Below are positions 30,618-39,904 of a stretch of 60,553 bases of DNA, in pieces. A program made the translations under genes and the position numbers. Source of the stretch: Fimbriiglobus sp. (lineage in GTDB: Bacteria > Planctomycetota > Planctomycetia > Gemmatales > Gemmataceae). The stretch's first letter is position 1, and each line of letters starts with the position of its first letter. The stretch spans positions 26,061-86,613 of the forward strand of contig JALHQU010000001.1 of NCBI GenBank assembly GCA_022841795.1, given 5' to 3'. The notes under the pieces were generated by a model. It did not search any database. It was not told the DNA's origin and saw nothing but the letters and a program-made list of their open reading frames with translations.

Positions 30618-30865
30618 GGGTTCGGGGGGGGGCGTCACAGGGTGTAGACGTGATTTTATACCGCACGAGCCGCGGGGGAGTGTGAATCTCCGGTAAGCTC
30701 TGCCGGATCGGGTGAGTCTGACGGGGTTGCCGTCGGCACGACCGTTCCTAAACCACTGGGGTTGGAAAACCTTTCGACCAGTTCGCCGCCGTTTTCGGGA
30801 CGCTTTTGGCGTAACCGACCAAGGCGAAGCCACACCCCGATGGCATCGATGCTGGACGGGTCGAT
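30618..30865. promoter_or_regulatory. Divergent promoter region between exosortase unit and polysaccharide operon
   Basis: This 248-base stretch should hold promoters for both units. On the minus strand TATAAA near 30654-30659 is a fair -10 box, about 37 bases before the TPR start. On the plus strand TTGCCG (30727-30732) followed 16 bases later by TAAACC is weak. A small hairpin is formed by TCCGG (30689-30693) and CCGGA (30703-30707). I do not see the enterobacterial ops sequence GGCGGTAGC that recruits RfaH. The part from about 30755 to 30865 would be transcribed leader of the operon. Confidence 0.45.
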
Positions 30866-31744
30866 TTGACCCCCCTGACCGAACCTGTGACGGAACCCCT
30901 TGCGCCGGCCCCGGCATTGCCCCGTCACAAAGTCATCCTGGAACCGGGCCGGGCCGATCGCCGGTACTGGTACGACCTGTGGGTGTATCGCGAGCTACTG
31001 CTTCAACTCGCTCGGCGGGACGTGGCCGTCCACTACAAGCAGACGGTCATCGGCGGGCTGTGGGCGGTGGTCCGGCCGCTGGTCACGGTGGTCATCCTGA
31101 CGGTGGTGTTCAGCCGGGTGGCGAAGCTGGACGCCGACGGCGGGGTGTGGTACCCGCTGTACGTGCTGGCGGCGATGATCCCGTGGCAGTTGTTCGCGGC
31201 GGTGCTGGGCGAGTCGTCGAACAGCCTGGTGAACAACGCCAACCTGGTGTCGAAGGTGTACTTCCCGCGGATGCTGGTGCCGCTCAGCTCGGTCGGCGTG
31301 CCGCTGGTCGATCTGGCCGTGATGGTGCCCATACTGGCGGTGCTCATGGCCTACGCCGGCGTCGCCCCGCCGTGGCAGGTGGTGTTCGCCCCACTGTTCC
31401 TGCTGTTCGCCCTGGTCACGGCCCTGGGGTTCGGCCTCGCTTTGTGTTCGCTGAACGTGAAGTACCGGGACGTGCGGTACGTCATCCCGTTCATCCTCCA
31501 GTTCGGCGTGTACCTGTCGCCCATCGGGTACGCCACGTCGAAGGTGCCGGCCGAGTACCAACTGGCGTACCACCTGAACCCGATGGTGTTCGCCATCGAC
31601 GGCATGAGGTGGAGCCTGCTCGGGGTGGGCGACCCGTTCGCCGGCGGCGGGTGGGCGGTGTCCGTGGCGGTCACGCTGATCGCCGGGGTGGTCGGGGTGC
31701 GGTACTTCCGCGCCACCGAGAAGACGTTCGCCGACGTGATCTGA
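30866..31744 (+). CDS. wzm: Polysaccharide ABC exporter permease (Wzm/TagG type)
   Basis: A 292-aa membrane protein of the ABC-2 family that moves undecaprenyl-linked glycans across the inner membrane, together with Wzt. About six hydrophobic segments follow a 50-residue cytoplasmic N-terminus. Family signatures include RDVAVHYKQTVIGGLWAVVRP near 50, VNNANLVSKVYFPRMLVPL near 125 and NVKYRDVRYVIPF near 195. The start is uncertain: the TTG at 30866 gives the full length and an in-frame GTG at 30887 is a reasonable alternative. It is the first gene of the 25-gene operon, and wzt follows after 1 base. Confidence 0.9.
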   Translation: MTPLTEPVTEPLAPAPALPRHKVILEPGRADRRYWYDLWVYRELLLQLARRDVAVHYKQTVIGGLWAVVRPLVTVVILTVVFSRVAKLDADGGVWYPLYVLAAMIPWQLFAAVLGESSNSLVNNANLVSKVYFPRMLVPLSSVGVPLVDLAVMVPILAVLMAYAGVAPPWQVVFAPLFLLFALVTALGFGLALCSLNVKYRDVRYVIPFILQFGVYLSPIGYATSKVPAEYQLAYHLNPMVFAIDGMRWSLLGVGDPFAGGGWAVSVAVTLIAGVVGVRYFRATEKTFADVI

Positions 31745-31745
31745 C

Positions 31746-33008
31746 ATGTCCGCGCCGATCATCCGCGTCGAGAACCTGGGGAAGAAGTACCTGCTCCGGC
31801 ACAAGGAGGCCGGGCCGCGGTACCGCGCCCTGCGGGACGTGCTGGCCACCGGGGTGAAGACCGGGTTCGGGCTGTTCGGCCGCACCGGGGAGAGCAGCAC
31901 CGAGGAGTTCTGGGCGCTGAAGGACGTGAGTTTCGACGTGAACGAAGGCGAGGTGGTCGGGATCATCGGGCGGAACGGGGCGGGCAAGAGTACGCTGCTG
32001 AAAGTGCTGTCCCGCATCACCGAGCCGACCGCCGGGCGGGTGACACTGAACGGCCGGGTGGCCAGCCTGCTGGAGGTGGGCACCGGGTTCCACCCGGAGC
32101 TGACCGGGCGGGAGAACATCTACCTGAACGGCACCATCCTGGGCATGCGGCGGGCGGAGATCGCGCGGAAGTTCGACGAGATCGTGGCGTTCGCCGAGGT
32201 GGAGAAGTTCCTGGACACGCCGGTGAAGCGGTACAGCAGCGGCATGTACGTCCGCCTGGCGTTCGCCGTGGCGGCCCACCTGGAGCCGGAAATCCTGGTG
32301 GTGGACGAGGTGCTGGCCGTCGGCGACGCGGCGTTCCAGAAGAAGTGCCTGGGGAAGATGAACGAGGTGGCCAAGGGCGGCCGCACGGTGCTGTTCGTGA
32401 GCCACAACATGGGAGTGATGCAGCAGTTGTGCGGCACGGCCGTGCTGCTGGACGCCGGGCGGGTGCGGGTGGCCGCCGATACGCCGACGGCGGTGAACGA
32501 GTACCTGGCGACGGCGGCGAGCGGGGCCGAGTACCGCCGCCCGCGGCCCGGAGCGAAGCCGATCTGGGTGGACCGGGCGACGGTCGATGTGGTCGAGGAC
32601 GCCGACGGGTGCCGGCTGAACGTGACCACGGAGGTGGTGTCCGACCGGGCGAAGTCGGTCAGCCTGGACATCCGCGTGTTCGATGCCGTCGGGGTGGCGG
32701 TGGCGTTCGCCCCGGTCGGCAGCTTCGACCACAGCCGGGAAATCCCGCTGACGCCGGGGCGGACGCGGGTGTGCTCGTCGCACGACGCCGGCTCGCTCGC
32801 CACCGGCGTGTACTTCCTGAGCGTGGACATCGCCGACCCCACCGTCGGGTACTTCGACCGGGTGGAGCAGGCGCTGCGGTTCGAGGTGCATGTGCCGCCG
32901 GCGGGCGGCAACTACCGCCGGCTCCAGCAGGCGTGGGGGTACGGCAACGTCGAACTGCCGTACCGCGAACACCGGGTCGAAGGTCCGTCGGCCGGGGTCG
33001 GGGCGTGA
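31746..33008 (+). CDS. wzt: Polysaccharide ABC exporter ATPase with C-terminal carbohydrate-binding domain
   Basis: The 420-aa Wzt protein powers Wzm. Walker A (GRNGAGKST) is at residues 75-83, the signature YSSGM at 163-167 and Walker B (ILVVDE) at 183-188. Residues about 255-400 form a beta-rich C-terminal domain like Wzt_C of E. coli O8/O9a, which recognises the finished, capped glycan end. The presence of this domain suggests that chains are terminated by a modification, perhaps methylation, before export. Five methyltransferase genes follow in the same operon. Confidence 0.92.
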   Translation: MSAPIIRVENLGKKYLLRHKEAGPRYRALRDVLATGVKTGFGLFGRTGESSTEEFWALKDVSFDVNEGEVVGIIGRNGAGKSTLLKVLSRITEPTAGRVTLNGRVASLLEVGTGFHPELTGRENIYLNGTILGMRRAEIARKFDEIVAFAEVEKFLDTPVKRYSSGMYVRLAFAVAAHLEPEILVVDEVLAVGDAAFQKKCLGKMNEVAKGGRTVLFVSHNMGVMQQLCGTAVLLDAGRVRVAADTPTAVNEYLATAASGAEYRRPRPGAKPIWVDRATVDVVEDADGCRLNVTTEVVSDRAKSVSLDIRVFDAVGVAVAFAPVGSFDHSREIPLTPGRTRVCSSHDAGSLATGVYFLSVDIADPTVGYFDRVEQALRFEVHVPPAGGNYRRLQQAWGYGNVELPYREHRVEGPSAGVGA

Positions 33009-33664
33009 TGCGCGAGTCGATCAAAAAGCTGGCCCCGGTCTGGCTGAAGCCGTTCGGCCGGGCCGTGGAGGAGCGGTGGATCCGGATCGGACGGCTGGTG
33101 TTCCCGCCGCCTCTCCCCCAGAACCCGGACGGTAAAGTGCTGCTCAACCTGGGCAGCGGCACCGTCACCCACCCGGCGTTCGTGAACGTGGACCTGCACG
33201 TCGGCTGGCACATCCACTACCGCCGCGGGGTGGACGACCTGCGGCCGTTCCGAGACGCGAGCGTCGATCTGGTGTACGTCAGCCACTGCCTGGAGCACAT
33301 CCCGCACGGGCGGGTGAACGCGGTGCTGGCCGAGTGGTTCCGGGTGCTCAAGCCGGGCGGCATCCTGCGGGTCGGCGTGCCGGACTTCGACGCTCTGTTG
33401 AAGGTGTACGAGGCGTGGGGTCGGGACGTGGAGAAGATTCAACTGCCGCTCATGGGCGGGCAGACGTACCCGCTGAACTTCCACTTCACCGCGTTCACCC
33501 GACGGAGCCTGACGGACCGGCTGGCGGCGGTCGGGTTCCGTGAGGTGCGGGAGTGGCGGCGGGGGACGGACGAACTCACCAGCCTGCCCGACTTCACCGG
33601 CCTGGAACTGGACACCCCGACGGGCAAAATCCTCGTCAGCCTGAACCTGGAGGGCGTGAAGTGA
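33008..33664 (+). CDS. Class I SAM-dependent methyltransferase
   Basis: A 218-aa protein. The first about 45 residues are a basic, partly hydrophobic N-terminus. A methyltransferase fold follows, with a motif I-like [21 protein letters not shown] near 47, [19 protein letters not shown] near 85 and [13 protein letters not shown] near 115. It resembles small methyltransferases common in glycan loci. The ATG overlaps the wzt stop (TGATG), so it is coupled to wzt, and it is a candidate for capping the chain that the Wzt C-terminal domain would recognise (inference). The acceptor is unknown. Confidence 0.83.
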   Translation: MRESIKKLAPVWLKPFGRAVEERWIRIGRLVFPPPLPQNPDGKVLLNLGSGTVTHPAFVNVDLHVGWHIHYRRGVDDLRPFRDASVDLVYVSHCLEHIPHGRVNAVLAEWFRVLKPGGILRVGVPDFDALLKVYEAWGRDVEKIQLPLMGGQTYPLNFHFTAFTRRSLTDRLAAVGFREVREWRRGTDELTSLPDFTGLELDTPTGKILVSLNLEGVK

Positions 33665-34713
33665 ACACCCTCCTCGTCACCGGGTCGTCCGGGCTGATCG
33701 GGTCGGAGGTGGTGGCGCACTTCGCCGGCCTCGGCTGGCGGGTGGTCGGGGCGGACAACAACATGCGGGCCGACTTCTTCGGCCCGCAGGGGGACACCCG
33801 CTGGAACCAGCGGCGGCTGACCGAACGGTTCCCCACGTTCGCGCACACCGAACTGGACGTCCGCGACCGGGCCGGGGTGACGAAGTTGGTCGCCGACACC
33901 CGCCCGCACCTGATCGTCCACACCGCCGCCCAGCCCAGCCACGACCTCGCCGCCACCCGCCCGTTCGACGACTTCGACGTGAACGCAGGCGGCACCCTGA
34001 ACCTGCTCGAAGCCACCCGGCTGCACACCCCGGAGGCGGTGTTCGTCCACCTGAGCACGAACAAGGTGTACGGCGACCGGCCGAACAGCATCCGCCTGAC
34101 TGAACTGCCCACCCGCTGGGAGTACGCCGACCCGGCGTTCGCCGACGGCATCCCCGAGAGCTTCCCCATCGACCAGAGCAAGCACAGCCTGTTCGGGGCG
34201 AGTAAGGTGGCGGCGGACGTGATGGTGCAGGAGTACGGGCGGTACTTCGGGCTGCGGACGTGCTGCCTGCGGGGCGGGTGCCTCACCGGGCCGAACCACA
34301 GCGGGGTGGAGTTGCACGGGTTCCTGTCATACCTGGTGCGGTGCAACCTGGAAGGCCGAACGTACAAGATCTTCGGGTACCAGGGCAAGCAGGTGCGGGA
34401 CAACATCCACTCGCACGACGTGGTGCGGTTCATCGAGGCGTTCTGGCGGAACCCGCGGGCCGGGGAGGTGTACAACCTGGGCGGCGGGCGGGCGAACAGT
34501 TGCAGCATCCTGGAGGCGTTCGACCGGATCGCGGCGGTGAGCGGCAAGCGGATGCAGTACGAGTACGTGGACAAGAACCGCGAGGGCGACCACATCTGCT
34601 ACATCAGCGATCTGCGGAAGATGCGAGCGGACTACCCGGAGTGGGGCATCACCAAGTCGCTGGACGACATCTTCCGCGAGATCCACGCCTCGTGGCGGGA
34701 GCGGGCGAAATGA
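33661..34713 (+). CDS. NAD-dependent nucleotide-sugar epimerase, CDP-paratose 2-epimerase-like
   Basis: A 350-aa extended short-chain dehydrogenase/reductase. The NAD-binding loop GSSGLIG is at 8-14, [14 protein letters not shown] at 31-44, and [14 protein letters not shown] near 238. These blocks resemble CDP-paratose/CDP-tyvelose 2-epimerases and uncharacterised relatives. The usual catalytic YxxxK is here FGASK (Phe178, Lys182); I recall relatives with the same Phe, so it may be normal for this subgroup, but it makes the reaction uncertain. The GTG start overlaps the previous stop. It would supply an unusual nucleotide sugar to the locus. Confidence 0.8.
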   Translation: MNTLLVTGSSGLIGSEVVAHFAGLGWRVVGADNNMRADFFGPQGDTRWNQRRLTERFPTFAHTELDVRDRAGVTKLVADTRPHLIVHTAAQPSHDLAATRPFDDFDVNAGGTLNLLEATRLHTPEAVFVHLSTNKVYGDRPNSIRLTELPTRWEYADPAFADGIPESFPIDQSKHSLFGASKVAADVMVQEYGRYFGLRTCCLRGGCLTGPNHSGVELHGFLSYLVRCNLEGRTYKIFGYQGKQVRDNIHSHDVVRFIEAFWRNPRAGEVYNLGGGRANSCSILEAFDRIAAVSGKRMQYEYVDKNREGDHICYISDLRKMRADYPEWGITKSLDDIFREIHASWRERAK

Positions 34714-35744
34714 CCGGCGGCGACGTGGTGCTCACCAACCCGCGGATGGTGGGGTTCCAGTACGGCATGCAGCGGGACTTCGAGGCGGAGATCGTGCGGC
34801 TGACCGGCGGGCGGCTGTACCCGGTGCCGGACCGCGGACTGCACCCGCTGGTCGAGCGGTACACCCACCCGAACACGCGGTACGCCTCGCTCGGCCAACT
34901 GGTGCCCAAGCACGCCGTCGATGACCTGGCGGCCGACGCCCTGTGGGTGGTGCTGATGGGGCCGGAGGATTTCCCGTTCTGGTTCCACCGCGGGTGGGAC
35001 CGCACCGCCGGTCGCACGGTGCTGTACCTGTTCGACTCGTTCGAGGCCCAGGTGCCGCAGATCCGCAAGCTGCAGTCGGCCGGGCGGTGGGACGTGCTGG
35101 TCACCTCGTTCCCGGCGGCCGTGCCGATGCTGGAGCGGGAGACCGGCCGTCGCTGGCACGCCATCCCCCAGGGGGTGATCGCCGATCGGTTCCACCCGCT
35201 GCCGGCCGGCGACGAGCCGGTGATCGCGTTCTCCTCCTACGGCCGCCGCTGGCCGCCGCTGCACGACGCGGTCCGGGATTTCTGCCGCCGGCACCGGCTG
35301 CACTACGACTACACCGTCGCCGCCGGCCTCCAGCCGGGCACCGACCCGCGGGACAACTACGACATCCTGGCGTGGCACCTGCGGCAGAGCTGGTTCACCG
35401 TCGGCTGGCCGGTGGAGCTAACCAACCCGAAGCGGGTGCGGACGTTCAGCCCGATCACCTGCCGCTGGTTCGAGGCGGCGGCGACTGGGGCGGTGGTAAT
35501 CGGCGGGCCGCCGGCCGACCCGGCGTTCGACGAACTGTTCGGCCCCGGGTTCGTCGAGCCGATCTCCCCGAACGCCACGGCCGACGAGCTGATAAAGCGG
35601 CTGGACGAACTGTGGGAACGGCGGCGGGAGCTACGGGCCGACCGCCTCCGCCGGCACCGCGAGCGGTGGCACACCTGGACCTGGGAGGCCCGCGTGCGAC
35701 AGATGCAAACCCTCCTCCAAACACCTCACGCGACGGCGGGGTGA
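34710..35744 (+). CDS. Glycosyltransferase-like protein (GT-B fold, likely)
   Basis: A 344-aa protein whose C-terminal half looks like a group 1/GT-B transferase: [13 protein letters not shown] near 150, [13 protein letters not shown] near 170, and [20 protein letters not shown] near 260, the usual nucleotide-sugar-binding region. The N-terminal half ([14 protein letters not shown]) is less typical. It lies in a series of coupled genes (ATGA overlap with the epimerase), which supports a glycan role. The sugar and acceptor are unknown. Confidence 0.75.
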   Translation: MTGGDVVLTNPRMVGFQYGMQRDFEAEIVRLTGGRLYPVPDRGLHPLVERYTHPNTRYASLGQLVPKHAVDDLAADALWVVLMGPEDFPFWFHRGWDRTAGRTVLYLFDSFEAQVPQIRKLQSAGRWDVLVTSFPAAVPMLERETGRRWHAIPQGVIADRFHPLPAGDEPVIAFSSYGRRWPPLHDAVRDFCRRHRLHYDYTVAAGLQPGTDPRDNYDILAWHLRQSWFTVGWPVELTNPKRVRTFSPITCRWFEAAATGAVVIGGPPADPAFDELFGPGFVEPISPNATADELIKRLDELWERRRELRADRLRRHRERWHTWTWEARVRQMQTLLQTPHATAG

Positions 35745-35746
35745 CG

Positions 35747-36610
35747 ATGGCCGGCTTCGGCTCACGCCTGACCAACCTGTTCCGCCGGGCGGCGCGGGTG
35801 CTGCCGACCAACAGCCCGCTCCGCCAGAAGGCGTCCGCCGCCTGGGACCGGGTGTTGCACCTGGGCGGGCGACACACCGACGTGCCCGTCGGCGGGCGGA
35901 CGGTCCGCCTCCAGATCCGGTTCCGCCGGCTCGACCCGAACTACGAGAGGGAGAGCATCGCCCTGTGGGGCCGGCTGCTCGCCCCCGGCGACGTGGTGTG
36001 GGACGTGGGCAGCAACTTCGGCCTGTACACCGTCCTGTCCGGGCTGGCGGTCGGGCCGACCGGCCGGGTGGTCGGGTGGGAACCCAGCCCGGTGGCGAGC
36101 GCGACGGCGACCGACCACGTGGCGGCGAACAAGCTGAGCGGGTGGTGCGTGGTGCGGCAGGCGGCGGTGTCGGACCGGCCCGGCGTGCTGCCGTTCAGCG
36201 TGTCGGCGAGCGACGGCAACGACCCGACCAACCGCCTCGGCGCCGGCAAGATGGGCACCACCATCGACGTGCCGGTGGAGACGCTGGACGGGGTATGGCA
36301 GAGCGGGGAGAAACCGCCCCAGCATCTGAAGATCGACGTGGAGGGGGCGGAGGTGTTCGCCCTCCGCGGGGCGACGAAGCTGTTCGCCCCCGGCGGGCCG
36401 CGGCCGACCGTGCTGCTGGCCGTCCACCCGATGTTCCTGCCCGAGTTCGGCTGCGACCCGCGGGAACTGGCCGAGTTCGTCACCCGCACCGGGTACACCA
36501 GCTTCACCACCGCCGGCGAGCCGGCCGCCCCGACCGAGTACGCCGAGTACCTGTTGATGCCGGACGAGCAGCGGGAGGCGGTCCGCCGGCGGCTCGGCTG
36601 GGCCGGGTGA
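35747..36610 (+). CDS. FkbM family methyltransferase (1 of 3)
   Basis: A 287-aa FkbM-type SAM-dependent methyltransferase: motif I region VVWDVGSNFGLYTVLSGLAV near 82, GWEPSPVASA near 113, and the family hallmark LKIDVEGAEVFALRGA near 187. FkbM relatives O-methylate sugars or polyketides. The locus has two further FkbM-like genes (41037 and 49088) that differ clearly in sequence, so they probably modify different positions. The ATG lies 2 bases after the previous stop. Confidence 0.88.
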   Translation: MAGFGSRLTNLFRRAARVLPTNSPLRQKASAAWDRVLHLGGRHTDVPVGGRTVRLQIRFRRLDPNYERESIALWGRLLAPGDVVWDVGSNFGLYTVLSGLAVGPTGRVVGWEPSPVASATATDHVAANKLSGWCVVRQAAVSDRPGVLPFSVSASDGNDPTNRLGAGKMGTTIDVPVETLDGVWQSGEKPPQHLKIDVEGAEVFALRGATKLFAPGGPRPTVLLAVHPMFLPEFGCDPRELAEFVTRTGYTSFTTAGEPAAPTEYAEYLLMPDEQREAVRRRLGWAG

Positions 36611-37731
36611 GCGGCGTGAAGTCGATCGTCTTCGCCCAGTACACCAACCCGACCGGGTACCCGCCGCTCGAACACGGGTCGCGGATCCTGGCCGACGCCG
36701 GCTGGCGGGTGCTGTTCCTCGGCACCGGGTCGCACGGGGCGGACGCCCTGGTGTTCCCGCCGCACCCGAACGTGGCCGTCCGCCTGCTCCGGTTCCAGCC
36801 GCCGGGGTGGAAGCAGAAGCTGCACTACCTGTGGTTCGTGGCGTGGTGCGTGGGCGTGACCGCCGCCCGCCGGCCGGCTGCGGTGTACTGCTCCGACCTG
36901 TTCAGCACCCCGGTCGGGCTGGCCGTGTGGTTCCTGTTCCGCATCCCGGTGGTGTACCACGAGCACGACACCCCCGGCCCGCCGCCGAACCGCTTCCTGG
37001 CCCTGGTCGGGCTGGTCCGCCGCCGGCTGGCAAGGTCGGCGGTGGCGTGCGTCATCCCGAACGAGCAGCGGCGTGAACGGTTCGCCGCCGCCCTCCGCCC
37101 CCGCCGCTCGGTGGGCGTGTGGAACTGCCCGACGCGGGATGAGGTGCTGCCGGCCCGCGACCGTTCGGCCGGGTCGTTCACCCTGTGGTATCACGGCTCG
37201 CTCAACCCGAGCCAGTTCCCGCCGACGGTGATCGACGCCCTCGTGCAGCTGCCGGACGCCGTCCGTCTCCGGTTCGCCGGGTACGAGACCGTCGGCCACC
37301 CCGGGTACGTGCGGGAACTCCGGGAGCACGCCGAACGGGTGGGTGTCGGGCATAGGGTGGATTACGCGGGGACCCCGCCGACGCGGGCCAACCTGTACGC
37401 CCTGGCCGCCACCGCCGACGTGGGGCTGACCCTGTTCGCCCGCCAATTCCGCGAGCCGATGGCCGGGGCGTCGAACAAGCCGTTCGACTATTTGGCGTGC
37501 GGGCTGGCCCTGCTGGTGACGGACACCCCGGAGTGGACCGACCTGTACGCCGGGTGCTGCCGGCCCGCCGACCCGGATTCGCCGGAGTCGATCGCGACGG
37601 CGGTGCGGGCGTGGCTGGCCGACCCCGGCTCGGCACGAACGATGGGCGAAGCCGGCCGGCAACGGGTGCTGACGGATTGGAACTATGAGACGCGGTTCGA
37701 GCCGGTGAAGCAACTGCTGGAGGGGCTGTGA
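36607..37731 (+). CDS. Glycosyltransferase family 4-like
   Basis: A 374-aa GT-B glycosyltransferase: an N-terminal acceptor domain (EHGSRILADAGWRVLFLG near 20, VVYHEHDTPGPPP near 117) and a C-terminal donor domain (LWYHGSLNPSQFPP near 195, then ASNKPFDYLACGLALLVTD near 293, which replaces the usual E-x7-E motif). The GTG start overlaps the previous stop (GTGA); a second in-frame GTG at 36616 is possible. Donor and acceptor are unknown. Confidence 0.83.
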   Translation: MSGVKSIVFAQYTNPTGYPPLEHGSRILADAGWRVLFLGTGSHGADALVFPPHPNVAVRLLRFQPPGWKQKLHYLWFVAWCVGVTAARRPAAVYCSDLFSTPVGLAVWFLFRIPVVYHEHDTPGPPPNRFLALVGLVRRRLARSAVACVIPNEQRRERFAAALRPRRSVGVWNCPTRDEVLPARDRSAGSFTLWYHGSLNPSQFPPTVIDALVQLPDAVRLRFAGYETVGHPGYVRELREHAERVGVGHRVDYAGTPPTRANLYALAATADVGLTLFARQFREPMAGASNKPFDYLACGLALLVTDTPEWTDLYAGCCRPADPDSPESIATAVRAWLADPGSARTMGEAGRQRVLTDWNYETRFEPVKQLLEGL

Positions 37732-38906
37732 CCCGCCCGCTGGTGGTGCTGGAAACCCACCCGGTGCAGTACCACGCGCCGGTGTACCGGGCGGCGGCCG
37801 GAGCGATCCCGCTGGTGGTGGTGTACGGGTCGGACTTCAGCGTGGCCGGGTACACCGACCGCGAGTTCGGGGCGGCGTTCGCCTGGGACACCGACCTGCT
37901 GTCCGGGTACGACGCCCAGTTCCTGAGCCGCACGGCGGACGGCGGTGCCGCAACATACGATGCCGTCACCGCGGACGGGCTGGAACCGCTCCTCGCCCGG
38001 CTGAACCCGGCGGCGGTGTTGACCCTCGGGTACTCGTCGGCGTTCGACCGGGCGGCGATCCGGGCGGCGGGGCAGGCCGGGCGGCCGCTCCTGTTCCGCG
38101 GGGAGACGACCGACCACGCCCGGCATCGCGGGTGGGTGCGGCGGGCGGTGCGGGACGTGGTGCTGCGGCGGCTCTACCGGCGGTGTTCGCGGCTGCTGTA
38201 CGTCGGCCGGCGGTCCCGCGACCACTACACCCGGCTGGGCGTGCCGGACGACCGGCTGACGTTCAGCCCGTACTGCGTGGACGCCCGCCCGTTCCAGCCC
38301 GGTGAGACGGACCGGGAGCGACTGCGTCCCACGACGCGGCGGGAACTCGGCCTCGCGGACGACGCCATCGCCCTGCTGTTCAGCGGCAAGCTGGTGTCGC
38401 GGAAGGGTGTGGACCTGCTGCCCGCGGCGGTGCGGTTGCTGCCCGACGAGCTGCGGCGGCGGGTCGTGCTGCTGTTCCTGGGCAACGGCGAGTTGCGACC
38501 GCAGTTGGAGGCCGAGTGCGACCGCGAGCCGCCGGTCCGGTGCCAGTTCCTCGGGTTCCAGAACCAGACCGCCCTCAGCCGGTTCTACCACGCCGCCGAC
38601 CTGCTCGTCCTGCCCAGCCGGCAGGGGGAGACGTGGGGGCTGGTGGTGAATGAGGCGCTCGAACACGGCCTGCCGGTGGTGGCGGCCGACGCGGTCGGGT
38701 CGGTGCCGGACCTGGTCCACCCCGGCCGCACGGGGGAGGTGTTCCAGACGCCCACGGCCGACGCGGTCGCCGCGGCGGTCGGACGGGCCGTGGCGCTCGT
38801 CGGCCGGTCCGACGTGCGGGACCAGTGCCGCGGGGTGGTGTCGGCGTACTCCGTGACGGCGGCCGCGGCCGGCATCGAAGCGGCGTTCCGGGCCGTCGCC
38901 GCGTGA
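37728..38906 (+). CDS. Glycosyltransferase family 4
   Basis: A 392-aa retaining GT-B glycosyltransferase. The donor domain shows LLFSGKLVSRKGVDLLPAAV near 218, FLGFQNQTALSRFYHAADLL near 270 and PSRQGETWGLVVNEALEHG near 293, with the E-x7-E motif. The N-terminus (LETHPVQYHAPVYRAAA) resembles WfgS/WfeV-like or PEP-CTERM-locus transferases. The start GTG overlaps the previous stop by 4 bases. Sugar specificity unknown. Confidence 0.87.
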   Translation: MTRPLVVLETHPVQYHAPVYRAAAGAIPLVVVYGSDFSVAGYTDREFGAAFAWDTDLLSGYDAQFLSRTADGGAATYDAVTADGLEPLLARLNPAAVLTLGYSSAFDRAAIRAAGQAGRPLLFRGETTDHARHRGWVRRAVRDVVLRRLYRRCSRLLYVGRRSRDHYTRLGVPDDRLTFSPYCVDARPFQPGETDRERLRPTTRRELGLADDAIALLFSGKLVSRKGVDLLPAAVRLLPDELRRRVVLLFLGNGELRPQLEAECDREPPVRCQFLGFQNQTALSRFYHAADLLVLPSRQGETWGLVVNEALEHGLPVVAADAVGSVPDLVHPGRTGEVFQTPTADAVAAAVGRAVALVGRSDVRDQCRGVVSAYSVTAAAAGIEAAFRAVAA

Positions 38907-39904
38907 CCGCCCCGCGGGTGCTGATCGTCGGCAACCCGGAGGAAGTCCACGTCGGTCGCCACCTGCTGCGTGCGGCCGGCGAACTCGGGGTCGCGGCCGA
39001 GTTGATCGGCGTGGCCGCGGCGTGGGGCGGGCCGGCGGCGGTGCGGCGGGCGCTGTGGGCGTGGGACCGCCGCCCGTACCACCTGCGGCGGTTCGGGCGG
39101 CAGGTGCTGGAGCGGTGCGAGCGGTTCGCCCCGACGGCGGTGGTCGTGACCGGCATCTCCCCGCCGGGGGCTGACGCCCTCCGCGAGTTGGCAGTGCGTA
39201 GGATCTCGGCGGTCAACTTTCTGACCGACGACCCGTTCAACCCGGCCCACCGTGCCCGCTGGTTCGATCAGGCGCTACCCGAGTACCGGGTGGTGTTCAC
39301 CCCGCGGCGGTCCAACGCAGCCGACTTGAAGAGCGCTGGCTGCCGGCAGGTGACGTACCTGCCGTTCGCCTACGACCCCGGCGACCACCGCCGCGATCCG
39401 CCCACGGAACAGGTCGCCTCGGACGTGCTGTTCGTCGGCGGCGGGGATGCCGACCGCGTCCCGCTCGCCGAACGGCTGGTGGCCGCCGGCATCCGCGTGG
39501 CCCTGTACGGCGGGTACTGGGACCGGCACCCCGCGACCGCCCCCGCCCACCGCGGGGTCGGCGACGCGGCGACCATCCGGACGGCCACCGCGTCGGCGGC
39601 GGTGTGTCTGATCCTCGTCCGGCGGGCGAACCGGGACGGGCATGTGATGCGGTCGTTCGAGGCGGCGGCGTGCGGCGGCTGCATGCTGGTCGAGGACACG
39701 GCCGAACACCGCGACCTGTTCGCCGACAGCGTGACGTACTTCCGTACCCCGGTCGAGATGGTGAACCAGGCCCGCCAACTGCTCGCCGACCCGGCCCGCC
39801 GACGCGATTCCGCCGACGCCTCGCACCGCCGCATCGTGACCGACGGGGCGAACACCTACGCCGACCGGCTGCGAACGATCCTGGAAACGACCGCCACGCC
39901 GTGA
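38903..39904 (+). CDS. CgeB-like glycosyltransferase
   Basis: A 333-aa protein of the CgeB/Glyco_trans_1_2 type: RVLIVGNPEEVHVGRHLL at the start, AVNFLTDDPFNP near 108, DVLFVGGGDADRVPLAERLV near 175 and SFEAAACGGCMLVEDTAEH near 250. CgeB-like transferases are found in spore-crust and exopolysaccharide loci. The GTG start overlaps the previous stop. Specificity unknown. Confidence 0.8.
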   Translation: MTAPRVLIVGNPEEVHVGRHLLRAAGELGVAAELIGVAAAWGGPAAVRRALWAWDRRPYHLRRFGRQVLERCERFAPTAVVVTGISPPGADALRELAVRRISAVNFLTDDPFNPAHRARWFDQALPEYRVVFTPRRSNAADLKSAGCRQVTYLPFAYDPGDHRRDPPTEQVASDVLFVGGGDADRVPLAERLVAAGIRVALYGGYWDRHPATAPAHRGVGDAATIRTATASAAVCLILVRRANRDGHVMRSFEAAACGGCMLVEDTAEHRDLFADSVTYFRTPVEMVNQARQLLADPARRRDSADASHRRIVTDGANTYADRLRTILETTATP

